From: an uncultured Eubacteriales bacterium
GTDB lineage: Bacteria; Bacillota; Clostridia; UBA1381; UBA9506
Assembly (NCBI GenBank): GCA_900545185.1
Contig: UQYH01000057.1
Coordinates: 1-14,641, forward strand
DNA length: 14,641 bases
Direction of reading: 5' to 3'
A program made the translations under genes and the position numbers. Under the pieces are notes generated by a model that saw nothing but the letters and a program-made list of their open reading frames with translations, searched no databases and was not told the origin of the DNA. Positions 13,690 through 14,641 of this stretch are shown here, piece after piece (position 1 is the stretch's first letter; every line of letters starts with the position of its first letter).

Positions 13690-14559
13690 TTACGCTTCTT
13701 CAAACATATCGGCCAGCCGTCTTGCGGCATGTGCCAGGTCTTGCAGGCCGGTTAAAACCGTGTCGGCGGTAAAGGCCGAAAGATACTGGGTGGCCTCTAA
13801 GGTGAAATAACCGCGGTAGTTCACTTTTTTGAGTGCGGCCACGACCTTGGTAAAGTCAATGTTCATAGAAAAAGGAATTTCGTGCGAGTCGTGCCATTTG
13901 TCATTATCGTGCAGATGCAGCGCCTGTAACCTGTCTCCCAGCGCCAAAATCATTTCTTCGGCCGATGTGTTCAGTCCGCGCATTTCGGCATGCCCTATAT
14001 CCAGGCAGGCAACCAGAAAATCATCATCCACGGCATCTAAGTGTGCGTTAAAGTTGAGCGGGTCAGAGCAGGCCGCCGGGGCGGCTTCATCTGTATCATA
14101 GTTCCAGTTCCACATGTTTTCCGTTGCGATTTTTACACCGCAGTCCTTGGCAAAGGGCAGCAGTTCTTCGTACATCTCGGCATTTTCCCGGGCGGTTTTA
14201 TCATTATCGGGGTGAATCACACAAATGCTGCCGCCGGCTTCTGCCGTACATTCAACAGCACGCTTCAGATAAGAACGAATCTCTTTACAATACGTTGGAA
14301 ACGGAGCATGAGATTGGTTGCACACAATGCCGTTGTCCAGCCCTATCTGACGAAGCTTTCGGGCGTAGGCAAGACAGTTTTCTCCGCCGAGCGGATGGTC
14401 TGTTTTGCAGACCTTTTTTGTTTTCCAGTCATACCGCACCATGTTATCGGCCATCATGGAAAAATCCCAAGCGTCAAAGCCTGCCTTTGCTACCAGTTCA
14501 ACGGCGCGTTCTTCGCCCACATGCGCAATTGAGGATTCGATTTCGGTTGATATTTTCAC
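13690..14559 (-). CDS. Sugar phosphate isomerase/epimerase family TIM-barrel protein
   Basis: A 289-residue TIM-barrel protein of the xylose-isomerase-like superfamily, cytoplasmic. Likely metal ligands: Glu147 (ATENMWNW), Asp187 (CLDIGHAEM), His216 (LHLHDND) and Glu255 (FTLEATQ); His84, His116 and His190 sit at positions often seen near the active site. It starts at GTG 14559 with AAAGGGG 8 bases upstream. Its own sigma-A promoter (14598-14626) drives it. It is the third such protein in 5 kb but lies on the opposite strand and outside the sugar operon, so a shared pathway is only possible. Codon use matches the host regions (mostly CGN Arg codons). The OCD-family gene lies 113 bases downstream. 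Confidence 0.88.
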   Translation of the reverse strand: MKISTEIESSIAHVGEERAVELVAKAGFDAWDFSMMADNMVRYDWKTKKVCKTDHPLGGENCLAYARKLRQIGLDNGIVCNQSHAPFPTYCKEIRSYLKRAVECTAEAGGSICVIHPDNDKTARENAEMYEELLPFAKDCGVKIATENMWNWNYDTDEAAPAACSDPLNFNAHLDAVDDDFLVACLDIGHAEMRGLNTSAEEMILALGDRLQALHLHDNDKWHDSHEIPFSMNIDFTKVVAALKKVNYRGYFTLEATQYLSAFTADTVLTGLQDLAHAARRLADMFEEA

Positions 14560-14597
14560 GTTGCATACCCCTTTACATATGAATTATATATGCATGT

Positions 14598-14626
14598 AGT
14601 ATATCACACTTCTTTTTGTTTGTCCA
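14598..14626 (-). promoter_or_regulatory. Sigma-A promoter of the 13690-14559 gene
   Basis: On the minus strand: TGGACA (14621-14626), 17 bases, TATACT (14598-14603), with TGA before it giving an extended -10. The leader is about 30 bases to GTG 14559. Confidence 0.75.
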
Positions 14627-14641
14627 TATCATAATTTACAT

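Overview
The window looks like chromosomal DNA from an anaerobic, spore-forming member of the Firmicutes (class Clostridia, possibly a gut Oscillospiraceae-like lineage; the family is a guess). Reasons: strong AGGAGG-type ribosome binding sites at almost every gene, consensus sigma-A promoters, a SPOCS (DUF3794)-LysM protein of the SipL type, mother-cell sigma-factor-like promoters, and a stand-alone activation protein for a truncated B12-dependent methionine synthase. No RNA gene, CRISPR array, insertion sequence or prophage is visible. Coding density is high and no gene-free stretch exceeds about 200 bases.

Region 1 (1-4546), envelope and sporulation. A small minus-strand protein resembling part of a Mur ligase is divergent from a SipL-like spore morphogenesis gene that has a good sigma-E-like promoter. 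This converges on a secreted SH3-NlpC/P60 hydrolase with a consensus sigma-A promoter. Next is a minus-strand Ala/Cys-rich heptad-repeat protein with a sigma-K-like promoter, a candidate spore coat component. Divergent from it is a membrane-anchored N-acetylmuramoyl-L-alanine amidase with a very Arg-rich cytoplasmic tail.

Region 2 (4624-8700), methionine and one-carbon metabolism. One promoter serves three overlapping or closely packed genes: metF (methylenetetrahydrofolate reductase), a separate MetH activation-domain protein, and metH without that domain. Together they reduce methylene-THF to methyl-THF, move the methyl group through cobalamin to homocysteine, and rescue oxidised cobalamin with SAM. 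A perfect 21-bp inverted repeat ends the operon. There is no SAM or cobalamin riboswitch.

Region 3 (8742-12529), sugar conversion. An AraC-family regulator is divergent from a three-gene operon: TIM-barrel sugar isomerase/epimerase, Gfo/Idh/MocA oxidoreductase, and a second TIM-barrel isomerase. The shared intergenic region carries two palindromes that are operator candidates. The gene set suggests oxidation plus epimerisation, isomerisation or elimination of a sugar, cyclitol or glycoside through a keto intermediate. No transporter or glycosidase is present to reveal the substrate.

Region 4 (12554-14641), minus strand. A third TIM-barrel isomerase with its own promoter lies upstream of an ornithine cyclodeaminase/mu-crystallin-family protein. 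The codon use of the latter differs clearly from its neighbours, suggesting acquisition from another genome.
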